Of a DNA stretch of 64,000 nucleotides, positions 45,282 to 54,118 are shown piece after piece (position 1 is the first letter of the stretch; each line of letters begins with the position of its first letter). Both the position numbers and the translations under genes were made by a program. A model generated the notes under the pieces. That model did no database searches, was not told the origin of the DNA, and saw only the letters and a program-made list of their open reading frames with translations. The stretch is from GCA-002708315 sp964460905 (lineage in GTDB: Bacteria; Bacteroidota; Bacteroidia; Bacteroidales; F082), in contig CAYWRM010000020.1 of NCBI GenBank assembly GCA_964460905.1, forward strand, positions 8,032 to 72,031, given 5' to 3'.

Positions 45282-46169
45282 ATGAACGTAGAATTTACAA
45301 GGCTTACAGAAGGATTTAGGGAATGGCTGCACATCGTAGGATATAGTGAAGATACCGTAAAAAGCCAGCCACGAGTTATTGAAAAATACTTTTTGTTTAT
45401 GGAAGCCAATAAAATCAAGCAAGTAGAAAAGATAAACAGAGAAGACACAAAAGTCTGGTATCAAACAGAAAAGCAAAGAAAATCCCAACAAACAGGCGAA
45501 CTATTAAAAAACTCCACATTAAACGGCATTATCAGAACATTAAAACTGTTCAGCAAATATTTAGAAGAAACTTCTCAGGGGATATTGACCATAGATATAC
45601 CTTATGAAGCCAAAGACACAGCCGAAAGGGAAATACTGACAAGAGAAGAAATCAAAGCCATTTATAATGCCACCGATGAAAGTATTTTAGGATTAAGAGA
45701 CCGGGCAATACTAAGCATTTACTACGGTTGTGGTCTCAGAAGCAAAGAAGGACAGTTTTTAGAGCTCAGTGATATTTTACTTGAAAGAAAACTAATTTAT
45801 GTAAGAAAAGGCAAGCAATACAAAGAACGCTATGTTCCGTTCATGCCTAACCAAATGACAGACTTTAAACTTTACCTGAAGGAATGTAGACCACAATTAA
45901 TAAACGAGAGAAATGAAAATAACTGGTTCTTGCTCAATAATAAAGGCAATCAAACCAAAGCTTCTTTTTTACTTGAAAAAATAAAGAAGCTCACCAAAGA
46001 AGCAGGAATTAAAAAAGACATTGGTTTGCATACACTACGACACTCCATCGCCACGCACCTGTTACAATCAGGAATGAAATTAGAATCCATCTCACAGTTT
46101 TTAGGACATAAAAATATCCAAAGCACCCAACGATATACACACGTAGCCAATAAAGATGAAGGGATTTAG
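45282..46169 (+). CDS. Tyrosine recombinase/integrase, first of an overlapping pair (copy 1)
   Basis: 295 residues. N-terminal SAM-like core-binding domain (TEGFREWLHIVGYSEDTVKSQ) and C-terminal catalytic domain with a complete set: Arg153 (GCGLRSKEG), Lys in VRKGKQYKERYVPF, His250/Arg253 (LHTLRHSIATHLLQSG), His276 (FLGHKNIQST) and nucleophile Tyr285 (RYTHV). XerC/D-like. Its last 14 bases overlap the next recombinase. Together they probably catalyse integration at the GQAGGGDN codons. Confidence 0.9.
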   Translation: MNVEFTRLTEGFREWLHIVGYSEDTVKSQPRVIEKYFLFMEANKIKQVEKINREDTKVWYQTEKQRKSQQTGELLKNSTLNGIIRTLKLFSKYLEETSQGILTIDIPYEAKDTAEREILTREEIKAIYNATDESILGLRDRAILSIYYGCGLRSKEGQFLELSDILLERKLIYVRKGKQYKERYVPFMPNQMTDFKLYLKECRPQLINERNENNWFLLNNKGNQTKASFLLEKIKKLTKEAGIKKDIGLHTLRHSIATHLLQSGMKLESISQFLGHKNIQSTQRYTHVANKDEGI

Positions 46170-47064
46170 AGAACATATGCTTTATCGGAATTACCAACCA
46201 TCCACCATAAAAGGAATAGAAGGAATAATCCAAAACTTTTTGAACTGGTTGGAAAATGAAAATATAGAAATAGAAGAAGTAAGCTATAATGACTTACTAA
46301 TTCTGGTAAAAAAACGAAGAGAGAAGAATTTAAGCAGACATACCATCAACAGCCATTTACTGGGTATTCAACATTATTATGATTGGCTGATAAGTCAAGG
46401 AAAACAAACCCATAACCCAGCAGTAAATCTAAGGGTAAAAGGTATTAAAGAAAGCTTACCACACGATTTATTAAACCAAAAACAATTAGAGCAAACTTAT
46501 GAAGATTATCCGCCAGTTGTCGGACAAACCAAGGCGCAAACACCAGTACAGAAACGGAATAAAATTATCATTAGCCTGGTTGTATATCAAGGATTGGTAA
46601 GGGAAGAGTTACAACAATTAGAACCAAGAGACCTAAACTTAGAAAAGGGAATAATACGAATAAGAAAAACCGTAAGATTACAAAAAAGAGTATTGAAACT
46701 AAAAGCCAATCAAATATTACCATTGCAAGAATACATCACACAAATACGCCCCAAACTGTTAAAACTAAAAAAGCAGAATACCAAGAATTACCAAACAGAT
46801 AAACTATTAATAACCACAGGAAACAGCCATCATTTAAAAGAAGCAAGCCGGGAACTGATCTATATTTTACGGAAACAACATCCTTGGTTTAAAAGCTTCT
46901 TGCAAGTTAGGAGCAGCGTAATAAGTCTATGGATAAAAGAAAAAAATATTCGTGAAGTTCAGTATATGGCAGGACACAACAATATAATCAGTACCCAAAG
47001 ATATGTAAGGGCAAATTTGGATGAGCTCAAAGAGCAGCTGGGGAAGTTCCATCCTTTGAAATAA
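46156..47064 (+). CDS. Tyrosine recombinase, second of the pair, degenerate box II (copy 1)
   Basis: 302 residues, same fold (RNYQPSTIKGIEGIIQNFLNWL core-binding domain; catalytic domain from about 120). Arg149 (GLVREEL), Arg252 (LQVRSS), His274 (MAGHNNIIST) and Tyr283 (RYVRA) are present, but the first His of the HxLR box is replaced by Leu249. It overlaps the first recombinase by 14 bases in another frame, so the two are coupled. Paired recombinases of this sort (as in Tn554-type elements) work as unequal partners; this one may bind and cut one arm only or serve mainly in synapsis. Confidence 0.85.
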   Translation: MKGFREHMLYRNYQPSTIKGIEGIIQNFLNWLENENIEIEEVSYNDLLILVKKRREKNLSRHTINSHLLGIQHYYDWLISQGKQTHNPAVNLRVKGIKESLPHDLLNQKQLEQTYEDYPPVVGQTKAQTPVQKRNKIIISLVVYQGLVREELQQLEPRDLNLEKGIIRIRKTVRLQKRVLKLKANQILPLQEYITQIRPKLLKLKKQNTKNYQTDKLLITTGNSHHLKEASRELIYILRKQHPWFKSFLQVRSSVISLWIKEKNIREVQYMAGHNNIISTQRYVRANLDELKEQLGKFHPLK

Positions 47065-47088
47065 TTTTTAAGCTTGCAGATTATGGCC

Positions 47089-47116
47089 TTGAGAAAAAAC
47101 GAAAACATTAACTTTG
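47089..47116 (+). promoter_or_regulatory. Promoter of the ORF6N gene (copy 1)
   Basis: TTG at 47089-47091, 17-base spacer, TAACTTTG at 47109-47116 (TAnnTTTG). It decides the start: a TTG start at 47114 would lie inside the -7 box, so ATG 47135 is used. Confidence 0.55.
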
Positions 47117-47134
47117 CACTCAAATATAAAAATT

Positions 47135-47677
47135 ATGAGCAATAATAAAGTAGCAGTATCGGAAGAAATAATAATGAACAAAATTTATTTGGTTAGGGAT
47201 CAAAAAGTAATGTTGGACAGGGATTTGGCTGAACTTTATGGAGTTGAAACAAGAGTTTTGAAGCAGGCAGTAAAACGTAATCTGGATAGATTCCCTGATG
47301 ATTTTATGTTTGAAATGACAAAAGAAGAATTTTTAAATTGGAGATCACAATTTGTGACCTCCAATTCTGATAAGATGGGATTAAGATATGCACCATTTTG
47401 TTTTACTGAACAAGGAGTAACGATGCTAGCCTGTGTTTTAAATAGTCAAAGAGCGATACAATTAAACATACAGATTGTAAGAATATTTACAAAGATACGT
47501 GAAGTGTTGACCGATAATTTAAGTGTAAAACTGGAAATAGAAGAAATTAAAAAGAAACTTGAGAATCAGGATAAAAACATAGAACTGGTATTTAGTTATC
47601 TAGACGAATTAATAGAAAAGCAAGAAAATCCACAACTCAGGAAACAAATAGGGTACAAAAGGAAAAGCGAAAAATAA
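47135..47677 (+). CDS. ORF6N-domain DNA-binding protein (copy 1)
   Basis: 180 residues from ATG 47135. The N-terminal ORF6N domain is clear: IYLVRDQKVMLDRDLAELYGVETRVLKQAVKRNLDRFPDDFMFEMTKEEF, with FCFTEQGVTMLACVL. The C-terminal third is a coiled-coil helix (VKLEIEEIKKKLENQDKNIE...). ORF6N proteins are common in phage and mobile DNA and bind DNA; the role here (accessory, regulator or cargo) is unknown. It has its own promoter, outside the recombinase operon. Confidence 0.85.
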   Translation: MSNNKVAVSEEIIMNKIYLVRDQKVMLDRDLAELYGVETRVLKQAVKRNLDRFPDDFMFEMTKEEFLNWRSQFVTSNSDKMGLRYAPFCFTEQGVTMLACVLNSQRAIQLNIQIVRIFTKIREVLTDNLSVKLEIEEIKKKLENQDKNIELVFSYLDELIEKQENPQLRKQIGYKRKSEK

Positions 47678-48359
47678 ACCCACCCTAAATCCCCACAAAA
47701 CAAAATCCAGTTTTTTGCAGAAAAAGCAAAAAGCCTCTGTATTTTATTTTGCTCCGCTCGCCAACCCTTCTGTAATTTTTTCTGTCATACTTTTTGTCCT
47801 GCCCCAAAACAGCACATTGTTTTTTCTTCTAATTGAATAATTGATTTTTAAAGGATTAAAAGAAAAAACAAAGAGCTGTGCCAACGCTGATTGCTTCGTT
47901 CCTCGCAACAAAAAGATACGCCAAAAAAAATTACCCAAAGCTAAGTTACATAATACGAGTTATAGGTTCGCTACGCACTTTTTTTGAATTGATACTATTT
48001 TAAAAGTAAAAAAAGTCAACTATAACAAGTATTATGTAAAATAGCCGCACGCCAACCCCAGACCAAAGGGCAGTACACCTTGCCCTTCAACCCTTGTGGG
48101 GCAGTATTTTTTGCCCCTAAAGCCGCTTCGGCAAAAAAATACTGCTCGGTCTGCTACGCAGATATTTAATTAAAAACTAACGCCCTACGGTTGTTTACTC
48201 ATTTTTTGTAATCAATGCCCATTAAATTTAGTGCTAGAAAAGAGATATCTCCAAAGGCATTAATTACAAAAAATCGAGTTTACTTTTTTCTTTTAACTGA
48301 AACCTTTACCTGAAATATATACCGATCAAAAAAAGTTCAATTAAAAGAAAAAAAGGTGT
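47678..48359. other. Structured non-coding block at the element's right end (copy 1)
   Basis: About 680 bp without a gene but with a chain of long inverted repeats: 47818-47833 with 47855-47870 (15/16); TTACATAATAC at 47946 with its complement at 48029-48039 plus TTATAG/CTATAA and ACTTTTTTT/AAAAAAAGT inside; AAGGGCA/TGCCCTT at 48066-48087; GCAGTATTTTTTGCC at 48101 with 48130-48145; about 25 bp at 48193-48219 with 48256-48283; and 48282-48303 with 48334-48355. Could be a structured RNA, single-strand origin or recombination enhancer. Confidence 0.55.
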
Positions 48360-48367
48360 TATTTTTG
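48360..48367 (+). promoter_or_regulatory. Outward promoter at the element's right end (copy 1)
   Basis: TATTTTTG (TAnnTTTG) 10 bp before the leader start at 48378. A -33 TTG is not exact; TTC lies 21 bases upstream. The short distance means a leader of only a few bases on the mRNA. It points out of the element, into whatever tip lies beyond the core. Confidence 0.5.
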
Positions 48368-48377
48368 GAAAATAGAA

Positions 48378-48857
48378 ATGCAAACAACAGCACCTACATA
48401 TTACGAGTCTGCCACTTTGGAAACCCCTTATTTTTGGGGAGTAGTTGATAATGTTGGCCAAGCCGGTGGGGGTGATAACACTTATATGGCAGGAGCTCTT
48501 GTTTTAAGTGGAGTATTAGCTGCTGATGATGTTACAGGAGTCGGAGTAGCTGATGATATTGCGATCCCATTTATTCTTGTAGGAGCTTATATTTTAGATA
48601 GAGTTTTAAATCCTAATCTAGAAGGAACTTCGACTAGTAGGGGAAATCCGACCGACTGGAGTTTTGATCCTGAGATAAATCGGTTACAAAATGACAAATA
48701 TTATCCTCCTGGAAGTGAGCCACCCAGATGGTTCTGGCCTGCAATTGGTGGAGCAGGTGCATATGAACTGTATAAGAATTGGCCAAAGCCACAACCTATT
48801 ATTATGCCTGCTGATAATACATATGTTTATCCTAGACCTATTTATCCATATCCATAA
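48378..48857 (+). CDS. Element leader fused to the tip of copy 2 (RHS-free tip)
   Basis: 159 residues. Residues 1-26 (MQTTAPTYYESATLETPYFW..., no signal peptide) come from the right end of copy 1, 27-34 are GQAGGGDN from the core, and 35-159 equal residues 1043-1167 of the RHS protein. So the same tip exists here without the RHS shell. It is a by-product of tandem integration and the outward promoter; whether it is made, and whether it is toxic, is unknown. Confidence 0.75.
   Translation: MQTTAPTYYESATLETPYFWGVVDNVGQAGGGDNTYMAGALVLSGVLAADDVTGVGVADDIAIPFILVGAYILDRVLNPNLEGTSTSRGNPTDWSFDPEINRLQNDKYYPPGSEPPRWFWPAIGGAGAYELYKNWPKPQPIIMPADNTYVYPRPIYPYP
48455..48478 (+). other. Middle attachment core (element-element junction)
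   Basis: The 24-bp core between the two copies. Its left flank is the element's right end and its right flank the element's left end, the arrangement expected of attP on the excised circle. Including the base before it, TTGGCCAA at 48454-48461 is a perfect palindrome. Confidence 0.85.
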
Positions 48858-48867
48858 ATAATAATTT

Positions 48868-48909
48868 AGTAACAAGGTGGTGGTGTAAGTCACCTTGTTA
48901 CTCTTATTT
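48868..48909 (+). terminator. Terminator after the tip (copy 2)
   Basis: Same 12-bp perfect stem (AGTAACAAGGTG with CACCTTGTTACT) and T-rich tail as at 40919-40960. Confidence 0.85.
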
Positions 48910-48934
48910 TTTTAATTCAAAAAAAAAAAATTAT

Positions 48935-49129
48935 ATGAAAACTATTTTATTTATAAGAAATGTTTTTCGCGGAATGCTTTTAATTTCTTTGTTGTTTCGA
49001 TTATTTTTCATTGAAAAACTGAGTTATAATTGGGATGTTGTTTCTTATATCTCATTAGCATTAGGTTTAGCTGGGATGATTATTCTTGAGATAATCGTGT
49101 ATAGAAGCAAAAAAACAAATAGGTTATGA
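48935..49129 (+). CDS. Small two-helix membrane protein, candidate tip partner (copy 2)
   Basis: 64 residues, identical to the product at 40986-41180. Stands behind the RHS-free tip of copy 2. Confidence 0.6.
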   Translation: MKTILFIRNVFRGMLLISLLFRLFFIEKLSYNWDVVSYISLALGLAGMIILEIIVYRSKKTNRL

Positions 49130-49365
49130 TTAAAATATTATTGAAATATGCTTACCATATCATCTCTTTTCTTTTTCTGATTGGGTTGGTTCTTGTCGTT
49201 TTTATAAGACAATATATCGAAAATGAGTTTTACAATATGGTGGTTAATTATTATTTCTGGTATAGTTTCGGATTATTCTCAGGAGTTTTTTTAGCGAGAA
49301 TAATTAATGAAAATTACAGAAAGTTAATAATAAGTGAAGAAATTAAACAGCAAGCCAATAATTAA
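49126..49365 (+). CDS. Small two-helix membrane protein, second candidate tip partner (copy 2)
   Basis: 79 residues, identical to the product at 41177-41416, with the same 4-base overlap with the gene before it. Confidence 0.6.
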   Translation: MIKILLKYAYHIISFLFLIGLVLVVFIRQYIENEFYNMVVNYYFWYSFGLFSGVFLARIINENYRKLIISEEIKQQANN

Positions 49366-49374
49366 CTATTAAAC

Positions 49375-49815
49375 TTATTTGTGAGATGGGTAGTAAATTA
49401 TGGACTTTTCTGGGTTAGTAAGCTTATATTTGATTATGGTTTCCTTCTTACCTATTTTACTGTAGATGAATTGAATTAAGTTATAGTTGCTGTTTTTATT
49501 TAAAATATATTCTTGTTGGTCATATGTAATTCCATTTACAGTATACTTATATTTTACCAGATAACCAATCGTCATCAATTCATTTCCTGTTGAAGTTTGG
49601 GACATTATCTGTTTTGGTGTAATTTTATAAACTGTTCCCGTCGTATTACCTGAGAACTTATCAACTTTTTTATCTCTTGAATTATCAGGTGCAAGTAAGT
49701 TTATTAAAACGATAGTAATTAAGCTTAAAAAAATAATACCAGATATTGCCTTTTTTACAGACCAAATACTTGGTAATCCCAAATTCCACTCTAACCATTC
49801 TTTAAATTTGCTCAT
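49375..49815 (-). CDS. Membrane-anchored DUF3592-like protein (copy 2)
   Basis: 146 residues, identical to the product at 41426-41866: one membrane helix and an outer strand-rich domain. Confidence 0.6.
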   Translation of the reverse strand: MSKFKEWLEWNLGLPSIWSVKKAISGIIFLSLITIVLINLLAPDNSRDKKVDKFSGNTTGTVYKITPKQIMSQTSTGNELMTIGYLVKYKYTVNGITYDQQEYILNKNSNYNLIQFIYSKIGKKETIIKYKLTNPEKSIIYYPSHK

Positions 49816-49836
49816 ATAAACCGTAATGTGTTTTAC

Positions 49837-50169
49837 TTAAAGAAGTAAACTTTGTAATTTACTTTTAGCAAAGAATGCATCAAGCATGGCATACACGTGG
49901 CTTTTATCTTCAGGGTTAAGCTTTTCAATGTTCTGCATCCTTTTTAAAGTCTCATCATCTATGTTTTGGTATTCCACATCTTTTACCAAATAGTCAATAG
50001 TAACTTTTAAAGCATCTGCAATTTTAGAAGCAGTATCAATTGAAGGCTTTATTTCATTCCTTTCATATTTTCCGATAATATCCCCGGAAGTTCCAACAGC
50101 CTTTCCCAAATCATTTTGGGTCATTTTTTTCTGTTTTCTTGCGTATGTTATTCTTTCTCCAAACGTCAT
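49837..50169 (-). CDS. XRE-family regulator of the element (copy 2)
   Basis: 110 residues, identical to the product at 41888-42220. With two copies, repressor dosage is doubled. Confidence 0.88.
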   Translation of the reverse strand: MTFGERITYARKQKKMTQNDLGKAVGTSGDIIGKYERNEIKPSIDTASKIADALKVTIDYLVKDVEYQNIDDETLKRMQNIEKLNPEDKSHVYAMLDAFFAKSKLQSLLL

Positions 50170-50207
50170 TATAAGTTAGTTTTATGAGCTAAAAATTAAA
50201 CTTTATA

Positions 50208-50281
50208 CAAAAGTAAGTGAATAAAATATCATAAAAAAATTATTTAATACTTGTTTGAATCGGAATGATTAGTTAGTTTTG
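50208..50281. promoter_or_regulatory. Divergent regulator/primase promoters (copy 2)
   Basis: CAAAAGTA (leftward -7 box) at 50208-50215 and TAGTTTTG (rightward -7 box) at 50274-50281, as in copy 1. Confidence 0.55.
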
Positions 50282-50314
50282 TGAATTATTTATCAGAAAA
50301 TTAATTTTTCAACA

Positions 50315-53131
50315 ATGGAAATAAAAGAGATAAAACAGAGCCTGAGCATAGAAACAGTGCTGCAACACTACGGCTTAAAAGCCAACAAAAACAATATGCT
50401 CAACTGCCCATTCCACAAAGACGACAAACCCAGTTTAAAGATATATCCAAATACAAATAGTTTTAATTGTTTTGGCTGTGATGCAGGTGGCGATACAATC
50501 GAGTTTATCCAGTTGAAAGAAAGATGCACCAAACACGAAGCTTTGAAACGAGCAACCAAAATGATAAACCCAAACGAAAAACCAAGTCAAGCAATCCAAG
50601 CACAAGCAGAAGCAACAGGTGAAAAAGAAAGAATAGAAATCTTAGAAAAAATCTTCAAGCAATTTAAAAACGGCATAAAAAGCAAATTGGCTACAAAGCC
50701 AAAAGAATACCTAAACCAAAGAAACTTACAATTAGAAAACTTAGAAGTCGGTTATAACTCAGGACAGTTCCATCACAGAGATAAATTAAACAAGCAAGAA
50801 CTACAAGTCTGTAAAGATGTAGGGTTGTTAATAGAATACAAAGGATATACGCCCAACGGAGACAAAACAACTTACACTGCTTTTGCTAAAGACTGCATTA
50901 TCTTCCCACTGAAAAATAAAAGCGGAAACATAGTAAGCATTTATGGACGAAGTATTATCAATAACAACAAAAGCAAACATTATTACCTGAAAAACAGGAT
51001 AGGACTTTATTCAAACTACCCAAACTCCAAAACAAAAAGACTAATATTAACCGAAGCAATAATAGACGCAGCCACACTTTTGCAGCTACCTGGCATCACA
51101 AAAGAGTTTACAGTTCTTTCACTTTACGGAACCAACGGTCTGACAGAAGAACACAAACAAGCCATAAAGGAAATCAAAGACCTGCAAGAAATCATTTTCT
51201 TTTTTGATGGCGACCGTTCAGGCAAACAGGCCATAGAAAAATACAAAGTTGAATTTACGGAATTGTTACTCCCAACGCTACGGCCGGGACAGGCGGAAGT
51301 AATCCTGAGTGCAGTAGAAACCCCTGGCGGGGAAGACATAAACAGCCTACACCAAATGTATGATAATGGAGTATATTTTTTAGAGCTTTTAGAAGAAAGA
51401 AAACCACTTAATCAACCCAATGATTTTTTTCCCACCGAAAAGTCGGACAGGCTTTTAAATGAATCTTCAACTGAAGAAGTCAAAGCAACCGAAAGAAAAA
51501 CAGAACCAACCACAGAAGCCAAAACAAGCAGACTAAACACAGAAAATCCCGAACAAATCATTTACGAAACCCAGGAACTAAAAATCACCATCTGGGGCGG
51601 TATAGAAAAAGAGAACCTGAGCCGCTTAAAAATATCAATGCATATAAAAAGCAAAACAAATAAATACAAAAGCTTTCGGGACGATGTAAATTTATATAGC
51701 CATATTGGAACAAAAAAACTAATCCAAAACATTAGCGAAACTTTAGAAATCAGCACCACCACCATCACTCAAACCATTACCGAACTAACCGAAGAACTGG
51801 AAGCCTACCGCCTAGAAGAAAGACAAATGCAACTCAAATCCATGTTGCCCAAACAATACGAAATGACCGAGCAGGAGAAACAACAAGCATTATCATTATT
51901 GAAATCAAAACAATTAGGCAAAAAGACATTAGAGCTGATACAGCAAAGCGGACTGATAGGAGAAGAAAAGAATGGATTATTATTATATTTTCTTTACACA
52001 TCACGGCTGATGGACGAGCCACTACACGCCATTATCTTCGGAAAATCAGGAAGCGGAAAAACCTATCTGCAAACCAAAGTAAGCGAATGCCTGCCAGAAG
52101 AAAGTGTAAAAACCATCACCAGTTTAACAGAAAATACTTTGTACTACTCAGCCAAAAACTTTTGGAAACACAAAGTACTGTTAATAGAAGATTTAGAAGG
52201 TGTTTATAATGCCTTTTTACCACTCCGGGAATTTATGAGCAAACAAAGCATTACCAAACTCACCACCGATAAAGATGCCAAAGGAAACAATGTCCAAAAG
52301 CTATTAACAGTAGAAGGCCCGATATGCGTAAGCGGAGCCACCACACAAGGCAATATTTATGAAGACAATGCCAATCGCAGTTTTTTACTTCATATCGATG
52401 AAAGCAGCAGCCATTTAAACCAGGTGATGGAATACCAGCGGAAAATGCAAGCAGGAATAGTAAACGAAAACCAGCAGCAGGAAGCCAAACAAATACTGAA
52501 GAATGCACAAAGGTTACTCAGAAAAGTAAAGGTTATCAATCCTTATGCAACAAAGTTAAGAATCCCCGATTGTGTTTTTAAGAAACTCAGAACCAATACC
52601 CATTATTTAAAACTCATTGAAATTATTACTTTTTACAATCAATATCAGAGAAAGCAGAAGAAAAACCAATCCAATGAATACTTTATAGAAACCACTTTAA
52701 AAGATATAGAGTTGGCCAACTGGTTGGTAAAAGAAACACTATTAAGAAAATCAGACGAGTTAAGTGGAGATATACGCCACTTTTTTGAAAGCATAAAAGA
52801 GCAAACCAAAGAAATGAAAACAGCTACATTCTTTGCAAAAGACATCCGAAAAATCTTTAGGATGCACCCCATGAAACTGAGTAGATATTTAAGCCAACTG
52901 GAACATAGAAACTACATCAAAAAAATAAGTAATCGTCAAAGTGGCCATGAATATGAAATACTCACTTTTGATGATTACGAAATACTGAAAGAAGGCATTA
53001 ACATACTTGATAAGATATTGGATAATATTAAAGCAAAAAATAATGGAAAAAGCAAAGATAACAGAGACCTTCACACCAATTTCACAAGTGCTTCACAAAA
53101 TATCGAAATCAATCAAAACACTAATAATTAA
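50315..53131 (+). CDS. Mobile-element DNA primase (copy 2)
   Basis: 938 residues, identical to the product at 42366-45182: CHC2 zinc finger, Toprim, P-loop ATPase. Both copies are intact. Confidence 0.85.
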   Translation: MEIKEIKQSLSIETVLQHYGLKANKNNMLNCPFHKDDKPSLKIYPNTNSFNCFGCDAGGDTIEFIQLKERCTKHEALKRATKMINPNEKPSQAIQAQAEATGEKERIEILEKIFKQFKNGIKSKLATKPKEYLNQRNLQLENLEVGYNSGQFHHRDKLNKQELQVCKDVGLLIEYKGYTPNGDKTTYTAFAKDCIIFPLKNKSGNIVSIYGRSIINNNKSKHYYLKNRIGLYSNYPNSKTKRLILTEAIIDAATLLQLPGITKEFTVLSLYGTNGLTEEHKQAIKEIKDLQEIIFFFDGDRSGKQAIEKYKVEFTELLLPTLRPGQAEVILSAVETPGGEDINSLHQMYDNGVYFLELLEERKPLNQPNDFFPTEKSDRLLNESSTEEVKATERKTEPTTEAKTSRLNTENPEQIIYETQELKITIWGGIEKENLSRLKISMHIKSKTNKYKSFRDDVNLYSHIGTKKLIQNISETLEISTTTITQTITELTEELEAYRLEERQMQLKSMLPKQYEMTEQEKQQALSLLKSKQLGKKTLELIQQSGLIGEEKNGLLLYFLYTSRLMDEPLHAIIFGKSGSGKTYLQTKVSECLPEESVKTITSLTENTLYYSAKNFWKHKVLLIEDLEGVYNAFLPLREFMSKQSITKLTTDKDAKGNNVQKLLTVEGPICVSGATTQGNIYEDNANRSFLLHIDESSSHLNQVMEYQRKMQAGIVNENQQQEAKQILKNAQRLLRKVKVINPYATKLRIPDCVFKKLRTNTHYLKLIEIITFYNQYQRKQKKNQSNEYFIETTLKDIELANWLVKETLLRKSDELSGDIRHFFESIKEQTKEMKTATFFAKDIRKIFRMHPMKLSRYLSQLEHRNYIKKISNRQSGHEYEILTFDDYEILKEGINILDKILDNIKAKNNGKSKDNRDLHTNFTSASQNIEINQNTNN

Positions 53132-53171
53132 TGTTTTAAGTGTGCTCCTTCACAGCTTCACAAGCTTCACA
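53070..53171. repeat. TTCACA iterons (copy 2)
   Basis: Six TTCACA repeats at 53070, 53081, 53092, 53149, 53157 and 53166, as in copy 1. Confidence 0.5.
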
Positions 53172-53230
53172 GCCCAAGAGCAAAAGGGGGTATTTTAAAA
53201 TAAGGTCGTATTAAAAACAAAGAAAGTCCT

Positions 53231-54118
53231 ATGAACGTAGAATTTACAAGGCTTACAGAAGGATTTAGGGAATGGCTGCACATCGTAGGATATAGTGAAG
53301 ATACCGTAAAAAGCCAGCCACGAGTTATTGAAAAATACTTTTTGTTTATGGAAGCCAATAAAATCAAGCAAGTAGAAAAGATAAACAGAGAAGACACAAA
53401 AGTCTGGTATCAAACAGAAAAGCAAAGAAAATCCCAACAAACAGGCGAACTATTAAAAAACTCCACATTAAACGGCATTATCAGAACATTAAAACTGTTC
53501 AGCAAATATTTAGAAGAAACTTCTCAGGGGATATTGACCATAGATATACCTTATGAAGCCAAAGACACAGCCGAAAGGGAAATACTGACAAGAGAAGAAA
53601 TCAAAGCCATTTATAATGCCACCGATGAAAGTATTTTAGGATTAAGAGACCGGGCAATACTAAGCATTTACTACGGTTGTGGTCTCAGAAGCAAAGAAGG
53701 ACAGTTTTTAGAGCTCAGTGATATTTTACTTGAAAGAAAACTAATTTATGTAAGAAAAGGCAAGCAATACAAAGAACGCTATGTTCCGTTCATGCCTAAC
53801 CAAATGACAGACTTTAAACTTTACCTGAAGGAATGTAGACCACAATTAATAAACGAGAGAAATGAAAATAACTGGTTCTTGCTCAATAATAAAGGCAATC
53901 AAACCAAAGCTTCTTTTTTACTTGAAAAAATAAAGAAGCTCACCAAAGAAGCAGGAATTAAAAAAGACATTGGTTTGCATACACTACGACACTCCATCGC
54001 CACGCACCTGTTACAATCAGGAATGAAATTAGAATCCATCTCACAGTTTTTAGGACATAAAAATATCCAAAGCACCCAACGATATACACACGTAGCCAAT
54101 AAAGATGAAGGGATTTAG
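53231..54118 (+). CDS. Tyrosine recombinase, first of the pair (copy 2)
   Basis: 295 residues, identical to the product at 45282-46169, with a full catalytic set (Arg153, His250, Arg253, His276, Tyr285). Confidence 0.9.
   Translation: MNVEFTRLTEGFREWLHIVGYSEDTVKSQPRVIEKYFLFMEANKIKQVEKINREDTKVWYQTEKQRKSQQTGELLKNSTLNGIIRTLKLFSKYLEETSQGILTIDIPYEAKDTAEREILTREEIKAIYNATDESILGLRDRAILSIYYGCGLRSKEGQFLELSDILLERKLIYVRKGKQYKERYVPFMPNQMTDFKLYLKECRPQLINERNENNWFLLNNKGNQTKASFLLEKIKKLTKEAGIKKDIGLHTLRHSIATHLLQSGMKLESISQFLGHKNIQSTQRYTHVANKDEGI

Larger units (their letters stand above)
40506..48454 (+). mobile_element. RHS tip-swapping integrative element, copy 1 (7,949 bp)
   Basis: The unit from the first 24-bp core to just before the second. 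Every gene in it recurs exactly 7,949 bp downstream with identical translated sequence, and the nucleotide lines I compared are identical. Contents in order: tip, terminator, two small membrane genes, a leftward membrane protein and XRE regulator, primase, TTCACA iterons, two overlapping tyrosine recombinases, ORF6N protein, a structured non-coding block, an outward promoter and a leader. The recombinases and the core repeated at the ends mark it as a site-specific integrative element; the primase suggests replication of an excised form. Confidence 0.85.

Noticed and set aside
41946..45490. Several - strand reading frames of 60-80 codons within the primase and recombinase genes
   Set aside because: They are shadows of well-supported genes on the + strand, with no start signals or recognisable domains; the same set repeats in copy 2.
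47114..47134. TTG start for the ORF6N gene
   Set aside because: The codon lies within the TAACTTTG promoter box; ATG 47135 gives the expected domain start. The same holds for copy 2 at 55063.
47744..47938. 64-codon - strand reading frame in the structured block
   Set aside because: Its sequence is mostly made of the inverted-repeat arms; no domain or promoter supports it.
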